Source of the DNA: Brevundimonas poindexterae
Lineage (GTDB): Bacteria; Pseudomonadota; Alphaproteobacteria; Caulobacterales; Caulobacteraceae
Direction: 5' to 3'
NCBI RefSeq assembly: GCF_020524625.1
Contig: NZ_JAIVLL010000002.1
Coordinates: 1 to 64,000, forward strand
DNA: 64,000 nucleotides
The position numbers were made by a program, and so were the translations under genes. Below are positions 42,807-54,765 of the stretch, in pieces. Every line of letters starts with the position of its first letter. The stretch's first letter is position 1. The notes beneath the pieces are model-generated. The model searched no databases, had not been told where the DNA came from, and worked only from the letters and a program-made list of their open reading frames with translations.

Positions 42807-43766
42807 ATGACGATCGCAGACGAACCGGATCAGCAGCGGCGCGAACTCGAGGCGCTCCGGCGCCGCGTTGACCAGCTGGAACAGCAGGTCCGCGCGATGG
42901 CGGCCCTCCGGCTGCCCGAGGATGGCCTGTGGCTGGGCAAGCCCGAGCTGCGCGAAGACCGCAAGCCTGGCACGGACGTCTTCGACCAGTCGCGACCCTG
43001 TCGGCAGGCCGACTTCGAGACGCCCTGGTTCTCTTACTGGAGCGATCGCCTCGGGGAGCGGCTTCGCTATCACCGGAAGCTGTGGGAGTTCGTCTACATC
43101 GCCCAGGCTCTTCATGAACGGCGACTGCTGCGTGCCGGCGCCCGGGGACTCGGATTCGGCGTGGGGCGCGAGCCGCTGACGGCGTATTTCGTATCGCGGG
43201 GCTGCCGGATCACCGCGACCGACCTTGCCCCCGAAGCGGCTGCCGACGCCGGCTGGACGGCCACGGACCAGCACGCCGAGGGCAAGGCTGCCCTGGCCCG
43301 GCCGGATCTGTGCGATCCGGAAGTCTTCGAACAGGCCGTCGATTTCGAGGTTGTCGACATGAACGCCATCCCCTCCAGCCTTGCGGGCTACGATTTCTGC
43401 TGGTCCGCGTGCGCCCTCGAGCATCTGGGCAGCCTGGAGGCCGGCATGACCTTCATCGAACGATCGCTGGATACCCTCAAACCCGGAGGTTTCGCCGTCC
43501 ACACGACCGAGCTGAACCTGACGTCCGACGTACGGACACTGGAGAGCGGTGGGACTGTCCTTTACCGCCGCAAGGATTTGCTGGCGCTGGCCGGGAGGCT
43601 CACCGATGCGGGGCATGAAGTGGCTCCGCTCGACTTCGACGCGGGAGGCGGCCCCGTCGACACCTTCGTCGATGTACCGCCCTACCTGCCCGAGCCGCAC
43701 CTGAGGCTGGCGCTGGCCGGATTTGCCACGACCTCCTTCGGGATCATCGCGCGACGAAAGGAATAA
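42807..43766 (+). CDS. Class I SAM-dependent methyltransferase
   Basis: 319 aa. Residues 8-35 form a coiled coil (QQRRELEALRRRVDQLEQQVRAMAA). The Rossmann core starts with GARGLGFGVGREPLTAYFVSRGCRITATDLAP (SAM-binding GxGxG-like plus acidic Asp); WSACALEHLGSLEAGMTFIERSLDTLKPGG follows as motif IV-V. FSYWSDRLGERLRYHRKLWEFVYIAQALHE before the core is common to sugar- or glycan-linked methyltransferases. The substrate is not known. It precedes katG by 93 bases. Confidence 0.82.
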   Translation: MTIADEPDQQRRELEALRRRVDQLEQQVRAMAALRLPEDGLWLGKPELREDRKPGTDVFDQSRPCRQADFETPWFSYWSDRLGERLRYHRKLWEFVYIAQALHERRLLRAGARGLGFGVGREPLTAYFVSRGCRITATDLAPEAAADAGWTATDQHAEGKAALARPDLCDPEVFEQAVDFEVVDMNAIPSSLAGYDFCWSACALEHLGSLEAGMTFIERSLDTLKPGGFAVHTTELNLTSDVRTLESGGTVLYRRKDLLALAGRLTDAGHEVAPLDFDAGGGPVDTFVDVPPYLPEPHLRLALAGFATTSFGIIARRKE

Positions 43767-43791
43767 GTCTTCCTTATGACGGCGATCAATA

Positions 43792-46067
<2,276 letters not shown>

Positions 46068-46092
46068 CCTTCGGACCAGATCATCCTTTCGG

Positions 46093-46121
46093 CACCCGGA
46101 TGCAGGCTCTGCATCCGGGTG
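46093..46121. terminator. Bidirectional terminator between katG and the cupin gene
   Basis: CACCCGGATGCAG - gct - CTGCATCCGGGTG: 13-base perfect arms with a 3-base loop, between the convergent stops at 46067 and 46127. Confidence 0.85.
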
Positions 46122-46126
46122 TTCGT

Positions 46127-47269
46127 CTACTGAACAGGCTTCAGAGCACCGGCCCTGACGCCCGCCTCGATTGCCGCGCGCATGTCCGTCTCCGGCACGA
46201 AATCGAACTGGGCGATCATGTCCTCGAGCGCAAACCGGGGCTGGGCCATGGCCCATTCCATGGCGACCGCAGCGGGTCCCCGTACCGCAGGCGGCAGAAG
46301 CCCCGTCGGCGCATAGGTGGTCAGCGCCGGACGCTCCGGCAGGCGATAGTCGGCGCCCCGCCCCATCAGGCGCTCCTGGGTCATGGCGATTTCCTGGGCG
46401 AAAGCCGGGCTGGCGGCCAGACGGGCCAGGCGCTGGCCCAGATCGGTCAGCTGATCCGAAAGCGGCTTACCCCCCTCCCGGCTGGCCGGAGGCAGCCATG
46501 CCCGGAAGGCCGGGTCCTGCATGGCTGCCGATTCCAGCAGGCGGAACAGGATCCGTCCATAGAGCGGCGTGATCGACAGGGTGACGTGCAGCGAGGGACC
46601 ATCCACCGCCAGAGCGTCGTGATACCAGCCGCGCGGCACATAGAGGACATCGCCCGGCCGCATGCGGACCTCCTGCATCAAGGGACCGCAGGCCGAGGCG
46701 AGATATCGCCGAACCTCCTCCCCCTCCCCCGGATAGTCGACCGGATCGGGCTCGCGATTGCGGTACAGGCGCCAGACCTTTTCGCCCTCGGTCTGGACCG
46801 CAAAAACGTCGTGCGTGTCGTAGTGGGGGCCGAAGCCCTGCACCCCCTTGAACGAGCAATAGATGTTGGCCGCGACCGACGCCGCCCAGGCATGGCGCAG
46901 GGTCGCGCAGATGTCCCTGAGCGCGGGGGTCAGGGCACCGACGTCATTGGCAACAATCGTCGCCCCCATGGCAGCCATCACCTGCACACGGGCCGGTGAC
47001 GGCCGGAACACCGGCCCCGACATGGACTGGACTTCCGAGCAATAGGTTTCGGGGTCGAGCGGTTGTCCGCTGTGGACCAGCTTGAGGGTCGAGTGGGTCC
47101 AGATCGAGCTCTGGTTCAACAGTCCGTTGAAGGTGTCCCAGTCCAACAGCCCTCGCCGCGCCTCCGCTGCCGCCCCCTCGGCCGGAATATGCAGGGGGAC
47201 ACGCCCCTCGATTTCGTTCCGGAAACGATCAGGGCTGACGGGATGGATCAGGTCGGCAAGACTGGGCAT
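46127..47269 (-). CDS. JmjC-like cupin oxygenase (ribosomal oxygenase type)
   Basis: 380 aa. The core contains HYDTHDVFAVQTEGEKVWRLYRNR with H149 and D151 as likely iron ligands, and PGDVLYVPRGWYHDAL with H217 as the third. It resembles the YcfD/RoxA-like group of 2-oxoglutarate dioxygenases, which hydroxylate ribosomal protein arginine or histidine; YcfD acts on L16 in E. coli. The C-terminal half is helical. A ribosomal target is an inference. It is convergent with katG. Confidence 0.78.
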   Translation of the reverse strand: MPSLADLIHPVSPDRFRNEIEGRVPLHIPAEGAAAEARRGLLDWDTFNGLLNQSSIWTHSTLKLVHSGQPLDPETYCSEVQSMSGPVFRPSPARVQVMAAMGATIVANDVGALTPALRDICATLRHAWAASVAANIYCSFKGVQGFGPHYDTHDVFAVQTEGEKVWRLYRNREPDPVDYPGEGEEVRRYLASACGPLMQEVRMRPGDVLYVPRGWYHDALAVDGPSLHVTLSITPLYGRILFRLLESAAMQDPAFRAWLPPASREGGKPLSDQLTDLGQRLARLAASPAFAQEIAMTQERLMGRGADYRLPERPALTTYAPTGLLPPAVRGPAAVAMEWAMAQPRFALEDMIAQFDFVPETDMRAAIEAGVRAGALKPVQ

Positions 47270-47344
47270 ACCTGACGCTAGCGCCGCTCACTGCGCCTGT
47301 CAGCAGGATCATGGCGACGCACAGATCTCACTGGAGGCTGCCCC

Positions 47345-47701
47345 ATGACGCTCAAGGCCCGAACCATTGTCGAGCGGTCGCTGGCGGCTATCGAGATGGG
47401 CGACCACGACGTGCTGGAAGCCTGCCTTCATCCGCAGGTGATCTACCGCCGCCCGGGCCAACCCGTTCTCTCGGGGCGCGAGGCGGTCGTCGACTATTAT
47501 CGCCGTCATCGCAGCGCCAAGACCTCGCAGATCCTGATCGATGACATGGTGTGCGAGGGGGATCGGGTGGTCGCCATGGGTCTGGTCGAGGGCCGAGGGC
47601 ATGACGGGGCGCCGATCCACGAGCGCTTTGCCGACGCCTATCGCCTCGAAGGTGGCCTGATCCGTGAGCGGACGACCTATTTTTTCCGGCAGGGTTTCTA
47701 G
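47345..47701 (+). CDS. NTF2-like / SnoaL-like protein
   Basis: 118 aa. The alpha-beta pattern TIVERSLAAIEMGDHDVLEACLHPQVIYRRPGQPVLSGREAVVDYYRRHR, then MVCEGDRVVAMGLVEGRG and FADAYRLEGGLIRERTTYF is that of small SnoaL/NTF2-like proteins. They may be isomerases or hydrolases. The sequence alone does not tell the substrate. It starts 75 bases after the divergent oxygenase gene. Confidence 0.8.
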   Translation: MTLKARTIVERSLAAIEMGDHDVLEACLHPQVIYRRPGQPVLSGREAVVDYYRRHRSAKTSQILIDDMVCEGDRVVAMGLVEGRGHDGAPIHERFADAYRLEGGLIRERTTYFFRQGF

Positions 47702-47761
47702 GACGGATTGCCACGGGCGCAACCGGGAGTCAGAGTGAGCCGAATATTGCGGGAGGACCCC

Positions 47762-48136
47762 ATGCGACTGTCCCTGACCCTGACCGGCGTGCTGTGTGCC
47801 GCCGCCACCCTCGCCGTCGCCTCACCGACGCTGGCCCAAGCCGGGGGAGGCACCCCCGGCCAATCTGCCCAGCAGGCCGCTGGCGGAGCGATCGGTCGCC
47901 TCTCCGGAGCCGATCAGGACCGCCGCTATGAAAGCGAGGCCTTCCGTCGCGGGGCTCCCGAGGAAATGACCGTCGAGGAAGCCGAGGAAGCCTATGGCGC
48001 CGAACGGGTGGCCCTGGCCGAGCGGGTTCAGGCCCTCATGGACGCCGGTGAGTGCCGCGAGGCCCGCCGCGTGGCGTCGGAAGCCGGCGAGCGCGCCATG
48101 GCCCTGCGCGTCCGCCAGACCTGCCGCCGGCGCTGA
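47762..48136 (+). CDS. Small exported protein of unknown function
   Basis: 124 aa from ATG at 47762. Signal peptide MRLSLTLTGVLCAAATLAVASPTLAQ. The mature chain is charged and helical (VEEAEEAYGAERVALAERVQALMDAGECREARRVASEAGERAMALRVRQTCRRR), with two Cys (ECREA, TCRRR) that could form a disulfide. No family is recognised. It is convergent with the ymdB-like gene, 6 bases apart. Confidence 0.65.
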   Translation: MRLSLTLTGVLCAAATLAVASPTLAQAGGGTPGQSAQQAAGGAIGRLSGADQDRRYESEAFRRGAPEEMTVEEAEEAYGAERVALAERVQALMDAGECREARRVASEAGERAMALRVRQTCRRR

Positions 48137-48142
48137 TCCCGC

Positions 48143-48964
48143 TCAGATCGCCGGCACGGCCTGGCTGAGGCGTCCGCCGACGCGGATCGGCTCGACACGC
48201 GTCGCCAGCCCGGTGCGGTCATCCGTCTCGACATAGACACCGCAAACGGTCGCGGGGCCTGACGCCGGCTGGTAGCGGCCACCGCTCAGCCGGGTGGTGA
48301 AGCGGCGCAGGGGCTCTTCCTTGTCGTTGCCGATCACCGAGTCATAGTTGCAGCAGCCGCCCGCATCGGTCTGATAGGCCGTGCCGCCCGGCAGGATCTG
48401 GCAGTCGGCGGTCGGCACATGGGTGTGGGTGCCGACGACCAGGCTGGCGCGCCCGTCGCAGAAATGGCCCATGGCCATCTTCTCGCTGGTCGCCTCGCAG
48501 TGGATGTCGACGATGGCGGCGTCCGCGACGACGCCCAGAGGGGCGGCCTCCAGCTCTCGTTCGACTGCGCTGAACGGGTCATCCATCGGGTCCATATGCA
48601 CCCGGCCCAGCACATTGATCACCAGCACGCGGCGGCCATCCGATGTGGTGAACACGTCGGCGCCCCGCCCCGGAGCATCCATCAGCCGGGGATAGTTGAC
48701 CGGCCGGATCAGGCGCGGCTCGCGCACGATATAGGTCAGGGCCTCGCGCTGGTCCCAGCTGTGGTTGCCGAGCGTCAGCACATCGGCCCCGGCGTCGAAC
48801 AGGTCGCGGGCCGTGTTCTCGGTGATGCCGAAGCCCCCTGCGGCGTTCTCGGCATTGATGGCCACGAAGTCGAGCTTCAGGTCACGCCTGAGGCCGGGCA
48901 GATGATCGGACAGGCCGTCGCGGCCGGACTTTCCGACCACATCGCCGAAGAATGCCAGCCTCAT
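48143..48964 (-). CDS. ymdB: YmdB-family metallophosphoesterase
   Basis: 273 aa. N-terminal MRLAFFGDVVGKSGRDGL, then FVAINAENAAGGFGIT, VLTLGNHSWDQRE and a His-rich end VVGTHTHVPTADCQILPGGTAYQTDAGGCC. These metal-binding blocks are diagnostic of the TIGR00282 family. Bacillus YmdB hydrolyses 2',3'-cAMP and affects biofilm switching. It shares the strand with the 5-FCL gene and lies 28 bases after it. Confidence 0.92.
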   Translation of the reverse strand: MRLAFFGDVVGKSGRDGLSDHLPGLRRDLKLDFVAINAENAAGGFGITENTARDLFDAGADVLTLGNHSWDQREALTYIVREPRLIRPVNYPRLMDAPGRGADVFTTSDGRRVLVINVLGRVHMDPMDDPFSAVERELEAAPLGVVADAAIVDIHCEATSEKMAMGHFCDGRASLVVGTHTHVPTADCQILPGGTAYQTDAGGCCNYDSVIGNDKEEPLRRFTTRLSGGRYQPASGPATVCGVYVETDDRTGLATRVEPIRVGGRLSQAVPAI

Positions 48965-48992
48965 GCGGCCGACCGGGAGGAACAGGTGCGCG

Positions 48993-49538
48993 TCATGGGA
49001 AGGCGGTATAGCCCGTCTCGGTCAGAACGCCATGCAGCGGAATGTCGTGATCCAGCAGCGTCAGGCGCTCGACCCGCTGCCCCGCATAGGCCACGCCCAC
49101 CCGCAGGGCCTCGGGCCGGGCTGCAAACGTCCGGTCATAATAGCCGCCGCCCTGCCCCAGTCGCCCGCCCAAACTGTCGAAAGCCAGAAGCGGCGTCAGG
49201 ATCAGTTCTGGCTGCATCTCGCGCGCCGACGGCAAGGGGGCCGGTATGCCGGCCGCGTCGGGCGCGAGGTCATCTCCGGGGCGCCACCAGCGGAACATCA
49301 GGGGCGTGTCGGGGGCGGTGACCACGGGCAGGCAGAGGTCATAGCCTTCATAGGCCAGCCGCGCCGCCAGCGGGCGCGGGTCAATCTCGGCCCCGATCGG
49401 GAGGTAGAGCGCATGGACCACCGCGCCCGGCAGGTCATCGGCAAACCCGGCCAGCCGGTCGGCGGCATCGGGGGCCGCAAGCGCCAGGGCCTTTCGCCGC
49501 GCGCGCATCCCGGATCGCAGAGCCTGTTTGTCGGTCAT
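48993..49538 (-). CDS. fau: 5-formyltetrahydrofolate cyclo-ligase
   Basis: 181 aa from ATG at 49538. It has RSGMRARRKAL at the start and the family's ATP/folate motif GGRLGQGGGYYDRTFAARPEALRVGVAY near the C terminus. It turns 5-formyl-THF into 5,10-methenyl-THF with ATP. Its position downstream of a 6S RNA and zapA is the conserved order known from E. coli (zapA-ssrS-ygfA). Confidence 0.93.
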   Translation of the reverse strand: MTDKQALRSGMRARRKALALAAPDAADRLAGFADDLPGAVVHALYLPIGAEIDPRPLAARLAYEGYDLCLPVVTAPDTPLMFRWWRPGDDLAPDAAGIPAPLPSAREMQPELILTPLLAFDSLGGRLGQGGGYYDRTFAARPEALRVGVAYAGQRVERLTLLDHDIPLHGVLTETGYTAFP

Positions 49539-49567
49539 GGATTGTCCGGATGCGAACTGCCAACCCG

Positions 49568-49590
49568 ATCCTCGGATCAAGTCCGAGGAT
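49568..49590. repeat. Short palindromic repeat (alphaproteobacterial REP-like)
   Basis: ATCCTCGGA - tcaag - TCCGAGGAT, followed by GACGGGGATC. This CCTCGG-loop-CCGAGG form is a very common intergenic palindrome in alphaproteobacteria (from memory). It lies between the 6S RNA and the 5-FCL gene. Confidence 0.6.
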
Positions 49591-49631
49591 GACGGGGATC
49601 AGCCTCGCCCTCAAGCAGTGAGCCACCGCGC

Positions 49632-49797
49632 GGCGAGCGATAGGACGGAGAACAAGGTTGGCGGCGCCGCAAGAACCGTGAGGAGCTTTCAATCCTCTCG
49701 ACCTGGCTTACCAGGTGGGCGCCGTGTGCCCAGGCCCTCGAGCCCGAACAGGGACAGCTCCCTATGAGAGAATTAAGGTCGCAAGGATTAGTCGCCC
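49632..49797 (-). ncRNA. ssrS: 6S RNA
   Basis: Ends are approximate. No ORF is convincing between 49539 and 49906. On the minus strand the segment folds as a long rod: an outer pair GGGCGA/TCGCTC, an inner pair GGGAGCTGTCC with GGATTGAAAGCTCC, and a central stem CTCGA...CCTGG with CCAGGTCGAG topped by GGGC/GCCC. The position between zapA and 5-FCL is the conserved place of 6S RNA. 6S RNA binds the housekeeping sigma-70 holoenzyme in stationary phase. I base this on synteny plus fold and could not run a covariance search. Confidence 0.65.
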
Positions 49798-49906
49798 TCG
49801 ACGTGAGCCACAGCATGACCCGCCGGGGTCCAAGATAGGCGTGCCGGTGTGGCCGGACAATGGCCGCCCTCAATCTTCACTCGGGGCGCCATCAGGACGA
49901 AATCGG

Positions 49907-50221
49907 TCAGGTGATCGACTGGGCGATCTTCTCGATGCGGGCGGCCACCGCGTTCAGGGCCTCGGCCACGCCGGCATCAGAGGGCGCCGCCTCGGCGGGA
50001 CGGGCCGGAGCCTCGCCGGAGCGGGCCTCCTGCAATTCGTCGGCGAGGATCAGCCCGGCCATCAGGAACAGGCGCAATTCCCCCACATGGCCGACCTCTG
50101 CGGCGACATTGCTGACGTGTCCCGCGAACTGGGCCGCCAGTTGCTTGACGCGGTCTTCCTGCCCGTCGGCGCATCCGACGGCATAGGGGCGTCCATTGAT
50201 CTCGACGGTCACGGTGGCCAT
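49907..50221 (-). CDS. zapA: Cell division protein ZapA
   Basis: 104 aa. The N-terminal [36 protein letters not shown] and the following helical [15 protein letters not shown] match ZapA. It bundles FtsZ filaments at midcell. The start shares a base with the stop of the coiled-coil gene upstream, so both are co-translated. The C-terminal third is Ala/Glu-rich. Confidence 0.9.
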   Translation of the reverse strand: MATVTVEINGRPYAVGCADGQEDRVKQLAAQFAGHVSNVAAEVGHVGELRLFLMAGLILADELQEARSGEAPARPAEAAPSDAGVAEALNAVAARIEKIAQSIT

Positions 50222-50478
50222 CAGGCGTCCCCCCCGCCCGCGTCATCCGCAAGGATGGCCCGGATGGCCTCGGCCGAAGCCGCCAGGGCGGCCCGGGCCT
50301 CGCGGCCGGCGTCCTCCAGCTCGGCCAGACGTCCGGCATCGGCCCGCGGCGCGAACAGGTCGTCGTCCCCGATCGGAGGGGCCGAGGCGGGGCGCGCCTT
50401 GAGATCCTGCATACGGCGTTCCAGCAGGGCGAGAGCCTTGTCGATACGGGCTTTCGCAGCCGTGGTGGCGTCGGCCAT
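50221..50478 (-). CDS. Small coiled-coil protein upstream of zapA (DUF4164-like)
   Basis: 85 aa from ATG at 50478. Its helix [21 protein letters not shown], then an Asp/Ala-rich middle and [29 protein letters not shown], is mostly coiled coil. Proteins of this size before zapA in Caulobacterales are often listed as DUF4164; I rely on position and composition. A divisome link is plausible. It is divergent from tkt with a 99-base spacer. Confidence 0.6.
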   Translation of the reverse strand: MADATTAAKARIDKALALLERRMQDLKARPASAPPIGDDDLFAPRADAGRLAELEDAGREARAALAASAEAIRAILADDAGGGDA

Positions 50479-50577
50479 CGGTGTCACATCCTCCGGAATC
50501 CCTATAGAACCCGTCCGCGCGTCGGGGTAAAGCGGCCCCGCCCCCCTTTTTCTTCCCCGCGTCCCGAGAGGTTGCCC

Positions 50578-52572
50578 GTGGCCAAAGCCGATTCCACCCC
50601 GCCGAAGGCTACCCAGAAGCAGATGGCCGATGCCATCCGTATGCTGGCCATGGACGCCGTGCAAAAGGCCAACAGCGGCCACCCCGGCATGCCGATGGGC
50701 ATGGCCGATGTGGCGACTGTCCTGTTCTCGAAATATCTGAAGTTCGATGCGAGCCGCCCCGACTGGGCCGACCGCGACCGGTTCATCCTGTCGGCCGGCC
50801 ACGGCTCGATGCTGATCTATGCCCTGCTACACCTGACCGGCTATGAGGCGGCCACCCGCGAGGAGCTGTCCAACTTCCGCCAGTGGGGATCGAAGACCGC
50901 CGGTCACCCTGAGTACGGCCATATGCCAGGGGTGGAGACCACCACCGGCCCGCTGGGGCAGGGCCTGGCCAATGCGGTCGGCTTTGCCATGGCCGAGCGC
51001 CATCTGGCCGCGCATTTCGGCGAGGATCTGGTCGACCACCGCACCTGGGTGATCGCCGGCGACGGCTGTCTGATGGAGGGGATTTCGCAGGAGGCCATTG
51101 CGCTGGCCGGCCGCTATCGCCTGAACAAGCTGACCGTGCTGTGGGACGACAACTCGATCACCATCGACGGCGCCGTCAGCCTGTCGGATGCCACCGACCA
51201 GAAGGCCCGCTTCAAGGCCGTCGGCTGGGCGGTGAAGGCTATCGACGGGCATGACACGGCTGCCATCAAGTCGGCTTTGAAGTGGGCGACCCGTCAGGAC
51301 AAGCCAACCCTGATCGCCTGCAAGACCAAGATCGGGCGCGGCGCCGCCACCATGGAAGGCAGCCACAAGACCCACGGCGCCGCCCTGGGGGACACCGAGA
51401 TCGCTGCGACCCGCAAGGCACTGGACTGGCCGCACGCGCCGTTCGAAATCCCCGAGACCGTCTTGCAGGCCTGGCGCAAGGTCGGCCGCCGGGGCGCCGA
51501 AGCCCGTCAGGCCTGGGAAGAGCGGCTGGAGGACTCCGAGTTCTACGACGACTTCGTGCGCGCCATGGCCGGTGGCCTGCCCGACGATGCCTTTGACGAC
51601 CTGGACGCCGCCATTGCCAAAACCATCGAGTCCAAGCCAGCCCAGGCCACGCGCCAGTCCTCGGGCGCGGCGCTCGCCGCCCTGTTCGAGCCCATTCCCG
51701 AACTGATCGGCGGCTCGGCCGACCTGACCGGTTCCAACAACACCCTGGTCGCGGGGACCGAGACCTTTGACGCCCCCGACTATGCCGGGCGCTACATCAA
51801 CTGGGGCATCCGTGAGCACGGCATGGCCGCGGCCATGAACGGCATGGCGCTGCACGGCGGCGTCATCCCCTATGGCGGCACCTTCATGGTGTTCTCGGAC
51901 TACAGCCGCCCGTCGATCCGGCTGGCTGCCCTCATGGGTATCCGGGTGATCCACGTCCTGACCCATGACTCGATCGGTCTGGGAGAGGACGGTCCGACCC
52001 ACCAGCCGGTCGAGCATCTGGCGGCGCTTCGGGCCATTCCGAACCTGCAGGTCTTCCGCCCCGCCGATACGGTCGAGGCGATGGAGTGCTGGCGTCTGGC
52101 GCTGGAGAAGGCCGACGGCCCCTCGGCGCTCGCCCTGTCGCGCCAGAAGACCCCGGCCGTGCGGACCGAGGCTGCAACCGAGAACCTGTCGGCCAAGGGC
52201 GCCTATGAACTGCGCGCCGCCTCGGCCAAGGCCAAGGCCACCCTGTTCGCCACCGGCACCGAGGTCGCCCTGGCGCTCAAGGCCGCCGAACAGCTCGAGG
52301 CCGACGGGGTCCCGACCCGCGTGGTCTCGGTGCCCTCGTTCGAGCGCTTCAACCAACAGACCAAGGCCTATCAGACCAAGGTGATCGGCAAGGGCACGGC
52401 CCGCGTCGCCATCGAGGCCGGCATCCGCCAGGGCTGGGACCGCTTTATCGGCGAGGACGGCGGCTTCGTCGGCATGTCGAGCTTCGGCGCCAGCGCCCCG
52501 GCCGAAGTGCTCTACGACAAGTTCGGCATCACCGCCGAGGCCGTGGTCGCCGAGGTGAAGGCGCGGCTGTAA
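50578..52572 (+). CDS. tkt: Transketolase
   Basis: 664 aa from GTG at 50578 (GAGG 6 bases upstream). ThDP motif [47 protein letters not shown] with the substrate His near the N terminus; [19 protein letters not shown] in the pyrimidine domain. It moves two-carbon units in the pentose-phosphate and Calvin cycles. The genes gap, pgk and class II fba lie 5-10 kb downstream, a Calvin-like grouping that Caulobacter keeps without RuBisCO. Confidence 0.97.
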   Translation: MAKADSTPPKATQKQMADAIRMLAMDAVQKANSGHPGMPMGMADVATVLFSKYLKFDASRPDWADRDRFILSAGHGSMLIYALLHLTGYEAATREELSNFRQWGSKTAGHPEYGHMPGVETTTGPLGQGLANAVGFAMAERHLAAHFGEDLVDHRTWVIAGDGCLMEGISQEAIALAGRYRLNKLTVLWDDNSITIDGAVSLSDATDQKARFKAVGWAVKAIDGHDTAAIKSALKWATRQDKPTLIACKTKIGRGAATMEGSHKTHGAALGDTEIAATRKALDWPHAPFEIPETVLQAWRKVGRRGAEARQAWEERLEDSEFYDDFVRAMAGGLPDDAFDDLDAAIAKTIESKPAQATRQSSGAALAALFEPIPELIGGSADLTGSNNTLVAGTETFDAPDYAGRYINWGIREHGMAAAMNGMALHGGVIPYGGTFMVFSDYSRPSIRLAALMGIRVIHVLTHDSIGLGEDGPTHQPVEHLAALRAIPNLQVFRPADTVEAMECWRLALEKADGPSALALSRQKTPAVRTEAATENLSAKGAYELRAASAKAKATLFATGTEVALALKAAEQLEADGVPTRVVSVPSFERFNQQTKAYQTKVIGKGTARVAIEAGIRQGWDRFIGEDGGFVGMSSFGASAPAEVLYDKFGITAEAVVAEVKARL

Positions 52573-52578
52573 TTTGAT

Positions 52579-52711
52579 CCTCCCCTGCATCGCGGGGGAG
52601 GGGGACCACGCGTAGCGTGGTGGAGGGGGCGACCTCACGTGCGGTGCCTGGGGCTTGCCCCCTCCACCGCTTCGCGGTCCCCCTCCCCCGTCGCGATGCG
52701 ACAAGGGAGGA
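52579..52711. repeat. Large foldback palindrome (intergenic repeat) between tkt and purT
   Basis: GGGGGAGGGGGACC...GGTGGAGGGGGC (52594-52630) pairs with GCCCCCTCCACC...GGTCCCCCTCCCCC (52657-52689). Each arm has a smaller inner hairpin: ACCACGCgtaGCGTGGT and ACCGCttcGCGGT. A short outer CCTCCCC and GGGAGG frame it. It is the type of repeat common in Caulobacterales genomes. Its right edge supplies GGGAGG, the ribosome-binding site of purT. Confidence 0.8.
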
Positions 52712-52716
52712 TTACA

Positions 52717-53910
52717 ATGAAGCTCGGCACGCCCCTCTCCGACTCTGCAGTCCGGGTCATGCTTCTCGGCGCCGGTGAGCTGGGCAAGGAAGTGGCCATT
52801 GAGTTGCAGCGTCTGGGCGTCGAGGTGATCGCGGTCGATCGCTATCCGAACGCTCCGGCCATGCAGGTCGCACACCGCAGCCACGTCATTCCGATGACCG
52901 ATGCGCAGGTGCTGAACGGCGTCATCCTGGCCGAGGCGCCGCATATCATCGTGCCGGAGATCGAGGCCATCGCCACGGACGTTCTGGCCCAGATCGAGGC
53001 GGCCGGGCTGGCGACCGTCATCCCGACCGCGCGCGCAACGCAGCTGACCATGAACCGCGAGGGCATCCGCCGGCTGGCCGCCGAAGAGCTGGGTTTGCCG
53101 ACCAGCCCCTATGCCTTTGCCGGATCAGCCGCCGAACTGGCCGAGGCCGCCCACACCATCGGCCTGCCGGTGTTCATCAAGCCGGTCATGTCGTCCTCGG
53201 GCAAGGGTCAGTCGATGATCGACGCCATCGAGGATGCCGCCAATGCCTGGGCCTATGCCCAATCGGGCGGGCGGGTCGATACGGCCCGGGTGATCGTCGA
53301 GGGGCGGATCAACTTTGACTATGAAATCACCCTGCTGACTGTCCGGTCGATGAAGGACGGGAAGGTCGTCACCGACTTTTGCGCGCCGATCGGCCACCGT
53401 CAGGTCAAGGGCGACTATGTCGAGAGCTGGCAGCCGCAGGCCATGAGCGAGGCCGCCCTGGCCTCGGCACAGGACATCGCGGGCAAGGTGACCGCAGCGC
53501 TGGGCGGCCTTGGAGTTTTCGGGGTCGAGTTGTTCGTGAAGGGCGATCAGGTCTGGTTCTCGGAAGTCTCGCCCCGGCCCCACGATACGGGCCTGGTGAC
53601 CCTGGCCAGCCAGGTGATGAGCGAGTTCGCCCTCCATGCCCGGGCCATCCTGGGCCTGCCGGTCGATGTCACCCAGCGGGAGCCCGCCGCGAGCGCCGTC
53701 ATCTATGGCGGCATGGACGCGCAAGGGATCGCCTTTGAGGGTGTGGCCGAGGCCCTGTCGGTGCCGACCGCCGACCTGCGCCTGTTCGGCAAGCCCGAGG
53801 CCTTCGAGCGCCGTCGCATGGGCGTCGCCACCGCGCGCGGCGCCGACACCGATCAGGCTCGCGAACGCGCCCGTGAGGCAGCGGGCCGGGTCAGACCCGT
53901 CCGGGCCTGA
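52717..53910 (+). CDS. purT: Formate-dependent GAR transformylase PurT
   Basis: 397 aa from ATG at 52717; GGGAGG lies 6 bases upstream and is the end of the palindromic repeat. ATP-grasp fold: [32 protein letters not shown] (N-terminal), then [22 protein letters not shown] (ATP-binding loop) and [25 protein letters not shown] (metal-binding Glu). It formylates GAR with formate and ATP in purine synthesis. Confidence 0.96.
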   Translation: MKLGTPLSDSAVRVMLLGAGELGKEVAIELQRLGVEVIAVDRYPNAPAMQVAHRSHVIPMTDAQVLNGVILAEAPHIIVPEIEAIATDVLAQIEAAGLATVIPTARATQLTMNREGIRRLAAEELGLPTSPYAFAGSAAELAEAAHTIGLPVFIKPVMSSSGKGQSMIDAIEDAANAWAYAQSGGRVDTARVIVEGRINFDYEITLLTVRSMKDGKVVTDFCAPIGHRQVKGDYVESWQPQAMSEAALASAQDIAGKVTAALGGLGVFGVELFVKGDQVWFSEVSPRPHDTGLVTLASQVMSEFALHARAILGLPVDVTQREPAASAVIYGGMDAQGIAFEGVAEALSVPTADLRLFGKPEAFERRRMGVATARGADTDQARERAREAAGRVRPVRA

Positions 53911-53922
53911 CCCACAGAGGCG

Positions 53923-54639
53923 CTAGTTCCCGTCGCTCACCTCGACGGTGCGGGTGATGATGTGAGCGCCATTGCCCCCGCGTTCGCCCTCTTCCAGAAC
54001 GCCCGAGCCGTCGGCGTCCATCTGCCGGAAGATCTGGCGCAGGGGCGCCAGGAACTCGGCCTCGGTGACACGGCCGTCGCCGTCGGCATCCATGTCGGCC
54101 CCCTCGCCCTGGCCGATCCATTCGAAATGCGCTCCCCCGGCCATGGTCGGACCCTCGCCGCGGCGGATGAAGACCTGCATCGGACCTTCGCCATCAGAGG
54201 TGATCTCGCCGTCCTCGCCGACGATGACAAAGCTGTGGGCCTCGACTTCCACATTATCACCACCCACGCGGCGCACCTCGATCCGATGGGGACCAGAGCC
54301 TTCGGCGGCAGATGTCCATGTCATGGCCGGGCCGCCGGTGATGATGCGCACATCGTGGTCCATGCCCGGCCCCCCGGCGCGATGCTGCAGTTCTTCGGTC
54401 GACAGACGGCCGTCGCCGTCGGCATCCATGCGAGCAAAGGCGTCATCCATCGGCCGGGCGAACTCGGCGCGGGAAACGAACCCGTCTCCATCCCGGTCCA
54501 GACCGTTCTCGCCCTCCGGGTCTGCGGCCATGAAGACGACCCGGCTTTCGGTGCGGACCACCGGCGGCGCGGGCGGACGCGCAGGGTCCTGGGCACCCGG
54601 GTGGGTCAAGGCAAGGGCGAGCGACAGGGAAATCAGCAT
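53923..54639 (-). CDS. Exported EF-hand protein, four Ca2+-binding loops
   Basis: 238 aa from ATG at 54639. Signal peptide LISLSLALALTHPGAQ. Two loops near the N terminus, DRDGDGFVSRAEF and DADGDGRLSTEEL, and two near the C terminus, DADGDGRVTEAEF and DADGSGVLEEGER, fit the canonical DxDxDG pattern. The middle 70 residues are strand-like. It could sense or buffer calcium in the envelope. It is convergent with purT and divergent from the response-regulator gene. Confidence 0.87.
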   Translation of the reverse strand: MLISLSLALALTHPGAQDPARPPAPPVVRTESRVVFMAADPEGENGLDRDGDGFVSRAEFARPMDDAFARMDADGDGRLSTEELQHRAGGPGMDHDVRIITGGPAMTWTSAAEGSGPHRIEVRRVGGDNVEVEAHSFVIVGEDGEITSDGEGPMQVFIRRGEGPTMAGGAHFEWIGQGEGADMDADGDGRVTEAEFLAPLRQIFRQMDADGSGVLEEGERGGNGAHIITRTVEVSDGN

Positions 54640-54765
54640 CGGAAAGTCCTCGAGTGGATGACGCGCCCCTTGGACCACGCCGGCCTTGCACCCGTGTTTC
54701 AGACGCAGCCCGAATTGTTTCACGCGTGAAATGACGAGGCCACCCGTCCGCGTCACAATGGGCGG

